Assembly (NCBI GenBank): GCA_902766515.1
Contig: CACXEB010000281.1
Coordinates: 1 to 18,790, forward strand
Direction: 5' to 3'
Origin: an uncultured Eubacteriales bacterium
Lineage (GTDB): Bacteria; Bacillota_A; Clostridia; Christensenellales; Aristaeellaceae
Length of the DNA: 18,790 bases
The notes under the pieces are model-generated. The model saw only the letters and a program-made list of their open reading frames with translations, was not told the DNA's origin and did not search any database. Every line of letters begins with the position of its first letter. The first letter of the stretch is position 1. This document shows, one piece after another, positions 1 to 11,300 of this stretch. The position numbers and the translations under genes were made by a program.

Positions 1-2109
1 CTGCGCTTCACGTCTGGCGATCCCTTCCGCGTACCATGTGGCAAGGATCTGGCTCGCGGCGTCTTCAAAGTCGCCCAGCGCGGCGAAAGCTGCCCGGGCT
101 TCATCGTACTGCCCGGCATCGCGCAGTGCCACCGCGGCGGCATAGTCCGCTTCGGCCTGCAGACGGAGCGCGGTCTGCATCTTTTCATCAGCGTCCGCAT
201 AGCCATTCAGCGCGGCGTAGGCATCGTAGGCTTCCATGTAACGGCCATCGGCAAGGAGCGCTTCGGCTGCCGCGTAGGCGGCCCTGGTTTCAGCGGAGAT
301 GAAGTATACGAGGCGGCCGGTCCGGTCGATCACCTGCCAGCCGGTACCCGCGCGGAAGACATCGGCAGTGCCGTTGGCAAAGGCGTTCACCTGGGTATAA
401 AGCGGCTGGATGATCACGCTGTTGTCCCGGTCGATGAACTGCCAGAATCCATCGTCGGTCTTCACACCCGCAAGGCCTTCGGAGAAGGGCAGGGCGTCCG
501 CGTACTGGGGCTGGATCACGACCTGTCCGTCCTGGTCAATAAAGCCGGACTTTTTGTTTTCGACAACGACCGCCAGGTTTTCCGAATAATCGCGGATGCT
601 GTCCCAGCGTACTTCGCCGACCTGCTGTCCGTTAATATCGATAAATCCATATTTTCCGTCCGGATCCTGAACCTTGGTTTTGCCGTCGCTGAAGACAGGA
701 ATACTTATACTTGGACCATAAAAGGATCGACTGGTCCCCCAGGAACTGTTGCCTGAGGAATAGTTGACGGAATCGCCCAAGGAGCGCCAGGCGGCAGGCG
801 TAATGACATTGCCGGTACAATCGTAAAGACCAAAGTAATAGTAGTAATATGTTGTGGCAAAATAACCGGAGCCAGTGGTCTTTGTTTCCTGTTTTGTGAC
901 TGTGCACATGCCGTCATCGTTGAAGCCGCTGACGGCATACCATTCACAGGGGACAACCACTTCGCCGGCGGTGTTGATATAGCCGTACAGGGAACCCTTT
1001 TTGACGCGGGCCAGGCCGAAGCTGTTGAACTGCCCGATCTCGTCCCAGTAGGGGGACACGGCGGCGTTGATGTTGATATTGATCAGGCCCCACAGGCCGT
1101 GGAACTGGAAGGCGGCGATGCCGTTCTTGCGGTCGGATACGTCCGCGAACGCCGTCACGCCGAGCGCGTAGGCCTTATCGGCGCTGTCCTGGTAATCGCC
1201 CAGGGAAGCGAACAGCTGATAAGCCTCCTTGAACCTGCCGTTCATGGCGTATTGAAGCGCCTGCGCGTAGTTGCCCTTGTCCTGCACGGCGGCGGCCCGC
1301 TCCGCGCTGTCCCGGTAGTCGCCCAGGGCGGTGAAGCCGGCGTAGGCGGCCGCATAATCCTCATCCTTTTCCGCCTGGTCAGCGGCATCGTAGGCGTCGG
1401 CGCGGGCCTGCTCGGCAGCCGCTTCGTCACGCGCGGCGATCTTGTCCCGCACGGCGGCAGCGCGATCGGCGCTGTCCTGGTAATCGCCCAGGGCGGTGAA
1501 GCCTTCAAGCGCTTTCTCCAGCTCGTTCTGCTGTTCCGCTTCATCGGCGGCCGCGTAATCCCGGGCATGGATCTTTTCCTGCACGGCAGCAGCGCGGTCG
1601 GCGCTGTCACGATAGGCGCCCAGCGCCTGGAAGCCGGACAGGGCCGCTTCCAGGAGGCCCGCCTGCTCGTTTTCGTCCGCTTTCCGGTAATCGCGGGCAT
1701 TGATCAGCGCCGGGTAGCCCGCCATCCGCGTGAGCACGTCGCGGTAGAGGGTGATGCCACCCATGACCTCCATGGCGCGCTCGTAATTCTCCGCCGCTTC
1801 CCAGCTGAGGCCGGCATAGTATACGGCCAGGATGCCGCTGTCCAGGAAGCCGCTGAGGCTTTTCAGGTTGTCGACCGCCGCGCTGTAGAGGCCCGCCTCC
1901 CCGGCGGCGATCGCGTTGCAGTACATGGCGTACCGCGCAGCGTCGCTGTAGCCGCCAAGCGCGGTAAACGCCGCCGCCGCCTCGGCATACTGCCGATCCT
2001 TCAGCAGGCCGATCGCGTTTTCATACATTTCGGCATTGGTCTGGGCAAGCGCGGCCGTACTGCCGGCCAGCAGGCACAGGGCGAGCAGGCAGCTGATGAT
2101 TCTGCGCAT
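1..2109 (-). CDS. Secreted TPR-like / WG-repeat protein, 3' end beyond window
   Basis: Translation from the ATG at 2109 is open for 703 codons and runs off the left edge, so the C-terminus is missing. An AAGGAGG ribosome-binding site at 2117-2124, 7 nt upstream, fixes the start. Residues 1-23 form a signal peptide (hydrophobic ISCLLALCLLAG, probable cleavage after AALA). Residues ~30-320 contain at least six helical-hairpin repeats of the type Y-x2-A-x3-F-x-ALGDY-x-DSA-x2-A, a TPR-like motif common in Clostridia. Residues ~324-600 form a WG (KWG) beta-repeat region, with units such as YGFIDINGQ, SGFIDQDGQVVIQPQY and WQFIDRDNSVIIQPLY. TPR-like hairpins resume at ~605. A tyrosine/serine-rich, lower-GC insert sits at ~400-465. 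WG repeats are found in bacterial surface and secreted proteins, usually with unknown ligands. The exact function here is unknown; a binding scaffold outside the cell is inferred. Confidence 0.9.
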   Translation of the reverse strand, partial: MRRIISCLLALCLLAGSTAALAQTNAEMYENAIGLLKDRQYAEAAAAFTALGGYSDAARYAMYCNAIAAGEAGLYSAAVDNLKSLSGFLDSGILAVYYAGLSWEAAENYERAMEVMGGITLYRDVLTRMAGYPALINARDYRKADENEQAGLLEAALSGFQALGAYRDSADRAAAVQEKIHARDYAAADEAEQQNELEKALEGFTALGDYQDSADRAAAVRDKIAARDEAAAEQARADAYDAADQAEKDEDYAAAYAGFTALGDYRDSAERAAAVQDKGNYAQALQYAMNGRFKEAYQLFASLGDYQDSADKAYALGVTAFADVSDRKNGIAAFQFHGLWGLINININAAVSPYWDEIGQFNSFGLARVKKGSLYGYINTAGEVVVPCEWYAVSGFNDDGMCTVTKQETKTTGSGYFATTYYYYYFGLYDCTGNVITPAAWRSLGDSVNYSSGNSSWGTSRSFYGPSISIPVFSDGKTKVQDPDGKYGFIDINGQQVGEVRWDSIRDYSENLAVVVENKKSGFIDQDGQVVIQPQYADALPFSEGLAGVKTDDGFWQFIDRDNSVIIQPLYTQVNAFANGTADVFRAGTGWQVIDRTGRLVYFISAETRAAYAAAEALLADGRYMEAYDAYAALNGYADADEKMQTALRLQAEADYAAAVALRDAGQYDEARAAFAALGDFEDAASQILATWYAEGIARREAQ

Positions 2110-2221
2110 GGTGGATCCTCCTTCAAAATCACTTGTTCAATATGGGCAATGATGCTGAGAAGCGCCGTGGTGCGTCAGGTGCCGTTCCGGATATGTTGTG
2201 ATGATGGACAGAGCGGCGATT

Positions 2222-2304
2222 GTACCGAAACGCCGCCGGGAATTCCGGCGGCGCAGGGTTCCGCGTTAGGGGTATTATACAACAAATAGCACGCCGTACG
2301 CAAG
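2222..2304 (-). repeat. Duplicated 3' module, copy A (vestigial C-terminus plus hairpin)
   Basis: Hand alignment gives roughly four fifths identity to 11650-11733. That segment encodes the last residues of the 1331-aa protein, its stop, and the hairpin behind it. In copy A the minus strand still reads ILAYGVLFVV then TAA, against ALAHGVPFIVQ then TAA in the intact copy. This reading frame is not that of the upstream 3055-aa gene, which has already stopped at 2376. Copy A is therefore a non-coding relic of an LRR protein's tail that retains the terminator. Confidence 0.75.
2231..2253 (-). terminator. GC-rich hairpin, probable terminator downstream of the 3055-aa gene
   Basis: A 9-bp perfect stem (CGCCGCCGG / CCGGCGGCG) with a 5-nt loop is followed on the minus strand by TTTCGGTAC. 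The U-tract is weak (three U), so efficiency is uncertain. The same hairpin, with the same flanks, lies just after the stop of the 1331-aa gene at 11660-11679, which supports a real 3'-end function. Confidence 0.5.
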
Positions 2305-2326
2305 GATCTGTTGATCTTGTTTCCGC

Positions 2327-2359
2327 CTGTGATGCGGCAGGAAACCTGCCGCATCACAG
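2327..2359. repeat. Perfect 15-bp inverted repeat with 3-nt loop
   Basis: CTGTGATGCGGCAGG and its exact reverse complement flank AAA (plus-strand reading), 17 nt after the stop codon of the 3055-aa gene. No U-run follows on either strand, so it is not a standard intrinsic terminator. It may stabilise the mRNA 3' end, or be a small inserted palindromic element, because it lies between the present stop and the relic of an older C-terminus. Confidence 0.85.
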
Positions 2360-2375
2360 CAGTTATACTTTCAGA

Positions 2376-5300
2376 TCACGGCCGGTCGACGATCACGAAA
2401 CCGCAGCCTTCAAAGGCGTCGGCGGCAATCGCCGTGGCAGCGGAGGAGACGAGCACATAGCGGAGGCTCCGGCAATTGGCAAACGCTTTCGCGCCGATGG
2501 CCGTGCAGGTTTCCGGAATGATCACCGCTTCGCAGGCGGTATTCGCGAAGGCTTCCGCTTCGATTTCTGTCATGAACGCGGGCAGGCGCAGGATGTTCAT
2601 AGTGCCCAGCGCGGGAATGGTGCCATCCTCGGCCTGGACTTCGAACGCGACGTTGCTGAAGCTGCCGCTGTCCAGGCGGTATCCGCCTTCTGCGTTCTGT
2701 GTGGGGGACAGCGTCACGGTCAGGGTCGTGCGGACGGTCTCCGTCTCCACATGAGCCGTGTCGTGCGCGCAGACGCGGGCTGCGGTCACGGTCAGCTTGT
2801 CATCCGACCATGTGTATTCGGGATCGCCCCACGCATGGCCCAGGGCCGGGATGTTCGCCTCGGTCTTCGTCTGGACTTCGAACGCGGCGTTCTCGAAGAC
2901 GGTGGTCGTGTAGGTGGTCTCACCGACGCTCTCGCAGGTCGCGGCCCTGGTGACCTCGGCGTTCACGTTCACGATCTCGCTTTCGACATGGGTTTCGTCA
3001 TGCGCGCAGACGCGGACCGCGGTCACAGTCAGGTTGTCGTCCGACCAGTTGTATTCAGGCGCACCCCACTCATGGCCCAGGGCCGGGATGTCCGTTGGCT
3101 GCTCCAGGATTTCACCGCACTGTTCGCACCATACGCCGTCGGTCTGGCCGGGCTCGGTGCAGGTGGCAGGCTGTCCGGGAAGCGGCACCAGGGTATGCTC
3201 GTTGTGCGCCCAGGTGAATGCGTTGTTCGCCGCCCAGGTGCGGGCATAGGCGTCGTGGGCGGACGCGATCACAAGATCGCCGGAGCAGCCGTCAAACGCG
3301 TCGGACGCGATGGTCGTGACAGAAGACGGGATGCTGATCCGCGTCAGTTCCGTGTGGTTTTCAAATGCCTTGCTGCGGATTTCCGCGAGGGGCGCCCCGG
3401 AAATGGTATCCGGGAGAACCAGCTCAGTATCATCGCCCCGCCATTTGATGAGGTATGCCTGCGTCGGCTGTGCGGTCGCGCTGGCAACCTTGTACTGCAG
3501 CGTCCAGGCGCCGTCCGTAAAACTCAGGCCTCTGACGGAAAGCGCTTTCGCCGTCTGGCTGCCGGTGGTCGCATACAGGATGGCGGTCGTATCGCGGAAG
3601 GTCTGTGCGCCGGTCCCGTCGAGCTGGTCGGGCAGCCATACCTCCGTCAGGCCTGTCGCGCCATAGAAGGTCTGCGTGCCCACCTTTGTGACTTCATCCG
3701 GCACATGGACGACAGCAATCGAGGTATTGTTCTTGAACAGCGTATTCGACAGCGTGGTCACCCCGGCAGGGATCGTCACTTCGGTGGCGGTGCCGTTGTA
3801 CCCGGTCACCGTCAGCCCATCATCAGAATAGGTCCACAGCGCGGGCACAACCTGCTGCTCGGCCAGGATGACACCGCAGACAGCGCAGTGCTGACCTTCC
3901 GTCAGGCCCGGTTCCCTGTCCGTCGGCGCGACAGCGGGGGTGATTGCCGGGGTGTGTCCCGCCGCGGGAATATCGGCCAGCGTCATTGATTGTACCGCAA
4001 ACGCTTCATTATTAAAGGCGTCGCTGGTGTAGGTGGTTTCTCCGGCTTCGGTGCAGGTCGCTTCCAGGGTGACGGTCCCGGTCACGGGGACGGTCTCCGT
4101 CTGCACGTGGCTGCTGTCGTGGCCGCAGACGCGGGCGGCGGTGACGGCGGCGTGATCATCGGCCCAGGTATAGACCGTTTCGCCCCAAAGATGGCCTAGC
4201 GCCATGACCGGATCGGACGCTGTCAGGACTTCGCCGCAGACCTCGCAGGAGATCTCTTCCGTGCGCCCTTCTTCCAGGCAGGTCGGCGCAAGCGCCTCCA
4301 GCGATACGTACGGCGTATGGCCGAGCGCCGGAATGGGTTCAGCTTCCTGGATTGCGGCCCCGCAGACCTCACAGGAGATCTCTTCCGTGCGCCCCTCTTC
4401 CAGGCAGGTCGGCGCAAGCGCTTCCAGTGATACGTACGGTGTATGGCCGGTCGCCGGGATATCTGCTGCAGTTTTTGCCTGGGCGGCAAAGGCTCCGTTT
4501 TCGAACGCGGCGCTGGTATAGGTATGCTCGCCGGCCGTTTCGCAGTCCGGTTCAAGGGTGACCTCCGCGGTCACAGCGACCGTCTCGGTCTCCACATGGC
4601 TTTCGTCATGCGCGCAGGTGCGGGTGGCGGTCAGCGTGGCGTTGTCCTCCGCCCATGCGTATGTCGGCGCGTTCCATTCATGGCCCAGCGCGGGGATGTC
4701 CGCTTCGACCTTCGTCTGGACCGCAAACGCTTCATTCTCATACGCCGCGCCGGTGTAGGTGGTTTCGCCATTCTCCGTACAGGCCGCCGCTTTCGTGATG
4801 CTTGCCGTCGCGGGGACGGTTTCGCTTTCGATGTGCGTATGATCACGCAGGCAGACATGGGTCGCGGTGACAGTGCTGTTGTCATCAGACCACGTATATT
4901 CCGGCACATCCCAGTCATGGCCTGCCGGCGCAATATCATTTGCCGTGGCGGTCTGGATGGCAAACGCTTCATTTTCAAACGCTTCGCTGGTATAGATATG
5001 CGCGCCGGGGGCCTCACAGGTCGCTTCCTGGATGACTTCACCGGTGGCCGCGACGGTTTCCGTCAACGTATGCGTTTCGTCCCGCAGGCAGCTGCAAACA
5101 GCTGTCACAGTGGCGTAATCATCCGCCCAGGTATAGGCGGCTTCACCCCATTCGTGTCCCAGGGCAGGAATCTCCTCCTGCGCTTCGATCACTTCGCCGC
5201 AGATCACGCATCCGACGCCGGCCGTCCATCCAACGCTTTCACAGGTCGGTTCGACCGCTTCCAGCACGCCTTCGGTATGCTGGTCATGCCGCCAGGTGTA

Positions 5301-8300
5301 GCCGTTATCCACCGCCCAGGTCCGCACCGGCGCGTCATAAGCGGATACAATGACCGCCGCCTTCTGGATGAACTCCGTACCAAGGCCGGTGACACCGGCG
5401 GGCACATACAGTTCTGACACGCCTGTGCAGCCATAGAATGCGTAATTGCCAATGGCGTCCAGCGCTTCAGGCAGTTCGACTTCCGTCAGTCCGGTGCAGT
5501 TGCCAAAGGCATACCCGCCGATCGTCTCACAGTCCGCGAGGTCGAGCCGGTTCAGCTGGCTGTCGCCGAAGAACGCGTAATTGCCGATGCCGGTGACGGT
5601 ATCCGACAGGGTCACATTGGTCAGCTTTGTGCATTGGTAGAAGGCGTACGCACCGATGGAAGTGACGCCGCTTTCCACAACAACGCCTGTCACGTTCTTT
5701 CCCCACGGGATCGTGCTGGACGTATAGTCGTTCATGGCGCCCGTTCCGCTGATGGTGACCGTCATGTCGCTGTAGTCGACCGTCCAGCGCAGGTCCTCGC
5801 CGCAGGTGCCGCCCATCAGCTGGTAAGGCCGACCCCAGACCGAATTTGCCCACTGCGCGTACGCATAGCCTACCGTCCCGGCGTAGCAATAGACAGTGCC
5901 CGGGAGTGTCGTGCACGGGGATGCGCTGTTCAGGTCTGAAATATTTCCGGTAAACGTATAGTCATCATCAACGAATACGATGGTGTTCAGGGAAGCCGGA
6001 AGCACCAGCTTGTTCAGCGCGCATTCGCTGAATGTTTCCACATTGATGCTTCGGATGCCCTCCGGCAGCGCGATCGTCTTCAGGGACGAGCAGTCTTTGA
6101 AGGCAAAGCTGCCGATGCTTCTGATGCCGGAGCCAAGCTGTACATCGCTGAGCTGCGTGCACTGATAGAAGGCATAACTGCCGATACTTGAAACAGCGTC
6201 CGGAATGCGGATGCCGGTCAGCGCGGAGCACTCAGCAAACGCGCTGTTGCCGATACCGGTCAGATTCTCAGGCAGTGTGACCGTCCGAAGCGCGGTGCAG
6301 GCACTGAATGTGCTCTGGGGGATCACGGTGGCGCTTGCGGGCCAGGCAAACTCCGTCAGTGAAGTACACTGACTGAAAACGTAGTTTCCGAAAGTGGTCA
6401 GTCCGGCGGGGAGGGTGATCCCGGTCAGACGGGTGCACTTGCTGAACGCGGAATCGCCGATGCTGGTAACACCGTCCGGCAGCGTGATGCCGGTCAGCGC
6501 GCTGCAGCCACTGAATGCGTAATCTCCGATACTGGTTACCTCCGCCGGCAGTTCAATGCTCCGCAGCGAAGAACACCCGGAGAAGGCGGAATTCGGGATC
6601 GATGCAAGGCCGTCCGGCAGCGTGATTTCCGTCAGCGCGGTACAGCTGCTGAAAGCGGAGGCGGGAAGCGATGTGATGCCGTTTTCTATGACGGCTTTCT
6701 TCACATACGCTTTGGACCAGGGCGATGAGGTCACCGCACCGGTGCCGCTGACAGTCAGCGTGCCGTCCACATCCAGGGTCCAGTTGATCCGGGTGCCGCA
6801 CATTCCCTTACAGGCGACAAAGGTATTTGAGTTGCTGCTTGCGAATGTCTGGGCCGCCGAGCCCGTTACGCCGAAAATCGCCAGCCCGGTCCCGGAATCG
6901 AAGGCATTGCTGCCGATGTCCGTGACTGACGCCGGAATTTTCACGCGCGTCAACTCGCAGTCAAGAAACGCATAGCCGCCGATGGACTGAAGTCCCTCCG
7001 GGAGGGTGAGTGAAGTCAGCGGATTGCCATACAGGAAGTCCTCCGGAATGGCTGTACAACCCGCCGGAACCGTAAAACTCGCAATATGATTGCTTTCGAA
7101 CGCACCGGTTCCGAATGTGATGGTGCTGTTATCCGGTATGACAACCGTTTCAATGCCGTTCGAACTGAAAGCGCCGCTGCGTATTGCCATGTTGGATGAA
7201 AGGACAACACGTTTCAGATTGGAGCAGTATTCAAATGCATGATCACCTACTGTGACAGAGTGTGAACTTTCTGTAAATACCACTCCCTGTAGCTGGCTGC
7301 AATTATGGAACGCAAACATGCCGATATCCGTCAAGGAAGCGGGCAGCGTCAGCGTACCGCTGATTCCGCTGTTGTAGAAAGCCATCACACCGATGCTGGT
7401 CAGGGTACCCGGCAGTAATACACTGGTCATTTTCGTGCAGCCGTAGAAAGCGTCATAACCGATGGTGGTCACGCCTTCGTTGATGATGACCGCGGTAATG
7501 TCCTTTCCCCAGTCTGCTTCATAATCGTATGATTCATAGTTCGCCATGGCGCCCGTTCCGCTGATGGTCAGTACGCCATCATCGGACAGTGTCCATGTCA
7601 GGTTGGATCCGGTCATGCTGGATCCGCAGGGACCGTGATCGCACTTATACGCGATGCGCGCATTTTTTGCGTAATCATACGCGGCGGTTTTCGCTCCGCA
7701 ATAAATCACCAGGTTGCTGCTGCATGCTGCGAATGCCTGCTCGCCGACCGTTGTGACGCCGTCCGGGATCTTCGCGCGCACCAGCTGACCCAGTCCGTAA
7801 AACGCTTTGGTGCCGATGTAGGTCACGCCATCCGGAATCACCACTTCGGTTTGATTGGCAAGGGAGTTTTCAAACGCACGGCTCCCGATGCGGGTCAGTG
7901 CCGCGGGAAGCGCGATTTCTGTCAGGCCGGTGCAGTTCAGGAACGCGCAGTCGCTGATGACCTGCAGCGTCGGCGGAAGGTCTATGGCCGTCAGGGCGGT
8001 GCAGCCATTGAATGTATTGAATCCGATTTGTGTCAGATATGCGGGCAGGCTGACCGACGCCAGCTGTGTACAGCCCTGGAATATACCCTGCTGCAGAACG
8101 GTAATCGTATCCGGCAGCCGCACTGATGTCAGTCCGGTGCAATTGATGAATACACTGCCGCCAAACTCTGTGACGCTGTCCGGAATATATATATCGGAAA
8201 GCGAACTGCAGCCTCTGAATGCTGCGCCCCCAATGGATACCAGACCATCCGGGAACGTGATTCCGGTCAGGTTGCTGCATCCGTTGAAAGCATCCGATCC

Positions 8301-11300
8301 GATCTGGGTGAGCGTGGTGGGCAAAGAAATTTCTTCAAGCAGTTTACCAGCGAAGAAAGCAGCCTGACCGATCCCGGTAATGCCCTCGCCGATCGTCGCA
8401 CGGGTATAATTCTTATTCCGCCATGGGGCACTGAAACCGCCGGGAATCGCGCCTGTGCCCGTGATGCTCAGGACACCCTCATCGCTGAGCTCCCAGAAAA
8501 CGCTGTCCCCGTATGCGCCGGACATACCGTAGGTAAATGCAGCCGCGGCCAGCGCGCTGTTGCCGGTATCGCTGACGCTGACGTGTGTCTGCCATTTGCT
8601 CACGCTTCCGGCATAATAGGCAGTCGCCAGGTTTGTACAGCCGTTGAACGCATTGTCACCAATCATGGTCAGCGACGTAGGGAAGGAAACGTTGGTCAGG
8701 GAAGTACAGCCTGCGAAGGTGCCGGCCGCGACAGCTGTGACGCCCTCAGGCAGTACAATCGTCTGGAGCTGACTGTTCCGGAATGCGCTCTGTCCGATCG
8801 CCGTCAGCGTGGAAGGCAGGCTGGCCTCCCAGATTTCGCTGCCATACAGCGCATACGCGCCGATCCCCGTCACGCCCTCCTCGACAAAGATCCGCGTGAC
8901 GTTTGTCCCCCAAGGCGCGGGATTCTCCATGGAATAATCAGGCATGTTCCCGGTACCGGAAATGGTCAGGTACCGCATGTCCGTTGTCAGCGTCCAGGTC
9001 AGGTCATCGCCGCAGCTGCCCGTTTCATAGGCATAATGAAGTGCTGCGTCCGTAAACGGCTGATTGCCGGCAGCCGAAACATTCACGTTGGGCCAGGTCT
9101 GGACACAGCCGCCGTAGTATACGTCTGTCAGGGCGGAGCACTCGTCAAACGCGTTATCGTCAATCGACGCGATTGTTTCGGGAATGCTGACGCTTTGCAG
9201 GTGCGTACACTGGTAGAACGCGTTCGTGCCGATCCGGGTGCAGCTTGCCGGTATGTCCACATGGGTCAGGCCGTAGCATTGCTTGAAGGCTTCATTGGGA
9301 ATTTCCGTGATCTGCTCATTCAGGCTGATCCAGGTCAGCGCCTGGCAGTTGTTAAAGGCGTTGGCCCCGATCGACGTGACATTGGGAATGCTGATGTCCG
9401 ACAGGGCAAAGCAGAACTCGAAGGCGCGCGATCCAACGGAAGTGACGGAGTATGGCAGGTTCACCGTTGTCAGACGGTAGCAGCTAATGCACATGCCGTC
9501 AGGAATGCTGGTCACGTTGCCCGGGATCGTCAGGCTGAGCAGATTATAACAGCCGTAAAATGCGGAGCCCCCGATCGCCGTCACCGTCGAAGGGATCGTG
9601 ACGGATTCCAAGGATTCGGCGGAAGAGAACATGCCGACAGGCAGCTCCTGGATGCCTTCTTCCAACACCGCGCTGACCAGTCCGCTGCTCGCAAAGGCAC
9701 TCCACGCGATGGAGGTCACCTGGCCCGGGACAGTCAGGGAGGTCAGGGAGGTGCATCCCTTGATGATATTCTGCTGGATGGTTCTCAGGGAATCCGGCAG
9801 GATCAGTTCCGTCAGTGCGGTATCTTTTTCAAAGCAGAATTCGCCGAGCTCCGTCAGCGTGTCCGGAAGATGGACGGAAGCCACCGAGGACTCCGCCAGC
9901 GCGTAGGGGCCGAGGACGGTCAGGGAAGCGGGGAAAGTCAGTTCGGCAACGTCCGAACCCTTGAAAGCATATTGTCCGACAGATGTCAGCGTATCGGGCA
10001 GGATGATTTCACTGATGTGGGCGTTCGCAAAGGCATAATCACCGATGGCGGTCAGTGATTCCGGCAGCGTAAGGCTGGGCAGCGTCGCGCCGCTGAAGGC
10101 ATTTTCGCTGATCGCCGTCAGGGTGGACGGCAGGTTCAGCTGCTGGATGGTGGCGCTGGAAAACGCGTTTGAGCCGATTGTGGTCATGGAATCCGGCAGG
10201 GTCAGCTGCTGGATGGTCGCTCCCTGGAAAGCATTGGCGGCGATCGTCGTCAGTCCTTCGGGGAGCGTGATGTTTCTCAGGTAAGCGCAGTTCCTGAACG
10301 CGTTTGTACCGATGCTGGTCACGCTGCCAAGGAAAGTGACGTTGTTCAGGTAGGTATTGTGATAGAAAATGTTTGCGCCGAGCCCGGTAATGCCTTCCCC
10401 AATCACAGCGGATGTCGCATTTGCCCAGGGCGCGACGTCCATCACATACGAATACGGATAGACAATGGTGCCCGTTCCTACGAATGTCACTACCCCGTTT
10501 TTGCCGTATTTGTATTCAACCTGGGTATCCTTGATCATGCCGCGGGAAATCAGCAGGTATTCAGGGGTCAGTTTGGTAAAATAGGTGTTGCTTGTAGTAG
10601 TGATGCTGACCTTTTTCCAATCGCTGCTGGTCGATGCGTAAGTGACCCGACTCAGACTGGTGCAGTTGTTGAATACGCTGCTGGCGATGGATGTCAGCGT
10701 TTCCGGGAGATGGACCGTAGTCAGGGAAGAACAGCCGGACATGGCGCTGGCTTTGATCGCCATGATTCCTTCTCCGAAAGTCACGGTACCCAGGCCGGTG
10801 CACTGATAGAACAGACCTGACTCTGCATTTTGCACGCCCCCGGGGATCGTCATTTCAGTCAGGGCAGCGCAGCCTTTGAACGCGTACGAACCAAGAGACG
10901 TCAGTCCCTCCGGAAGAATAACGTTGGCAAGATTGCTGCAGCTCTGAAAGGCGTAGGAGCCGATTGACGTCAGTCCCTCCGGAAGGATAACGCCGGCAAG
11001 ATTGCTGCAGCCCTGAAAGGCGTAGGAGCCAATTGACGTGACGCCTGAAGGAATATCAATGCCTGTCAATGAAGAACAGTTATAAAATGTATAGGTGCCG
11101 ATTTCCGTGATCGCATCAGGAATATTCACTTCCGTCAGACCCGTGCAGCCATAAAAGGTGTAGGTGCCAAGCGACGAAAGACCTTCCGGCAGGACGATTG
11201 ATGTCAGTGAGGTACACCCATTGAATGCATATTTGCCGATCTTGGTCACATCGGATCCGATGGTTACCGCGGTCATGTTTACGCAGCCTTTGAACGCGTA

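Noticed and set aside
2110..2221. Promoter for the WG/TPR gene
   Set aside because: Only weak AT-rich words (CATATT, TATTGA) are present, with no -35 at suitable spacing, so no call is made.
1099..2289. 396-aa plus-strand open frame
   Set aside because: It is antisense to the WG/TPR protein, which has a strong ribosome-binding site, signal peptide and clear repeats; the plus-strand product is a mirror of repetitive GC-rich codons.
2220..3989. 589-aa plus-strand open frame
   Set aside because: It is opposite the GHxW arrays of the 3055-aa gene. Arg/Gly-rich antisense of a repetitive gene, with no ribosome-binding site or domain.
8583..10058. 491-aa plus-strand open frame
   Set aside because: Antisense of the LRR blocks; its apparent internal repeats only mirror the 69-bp LRR period.
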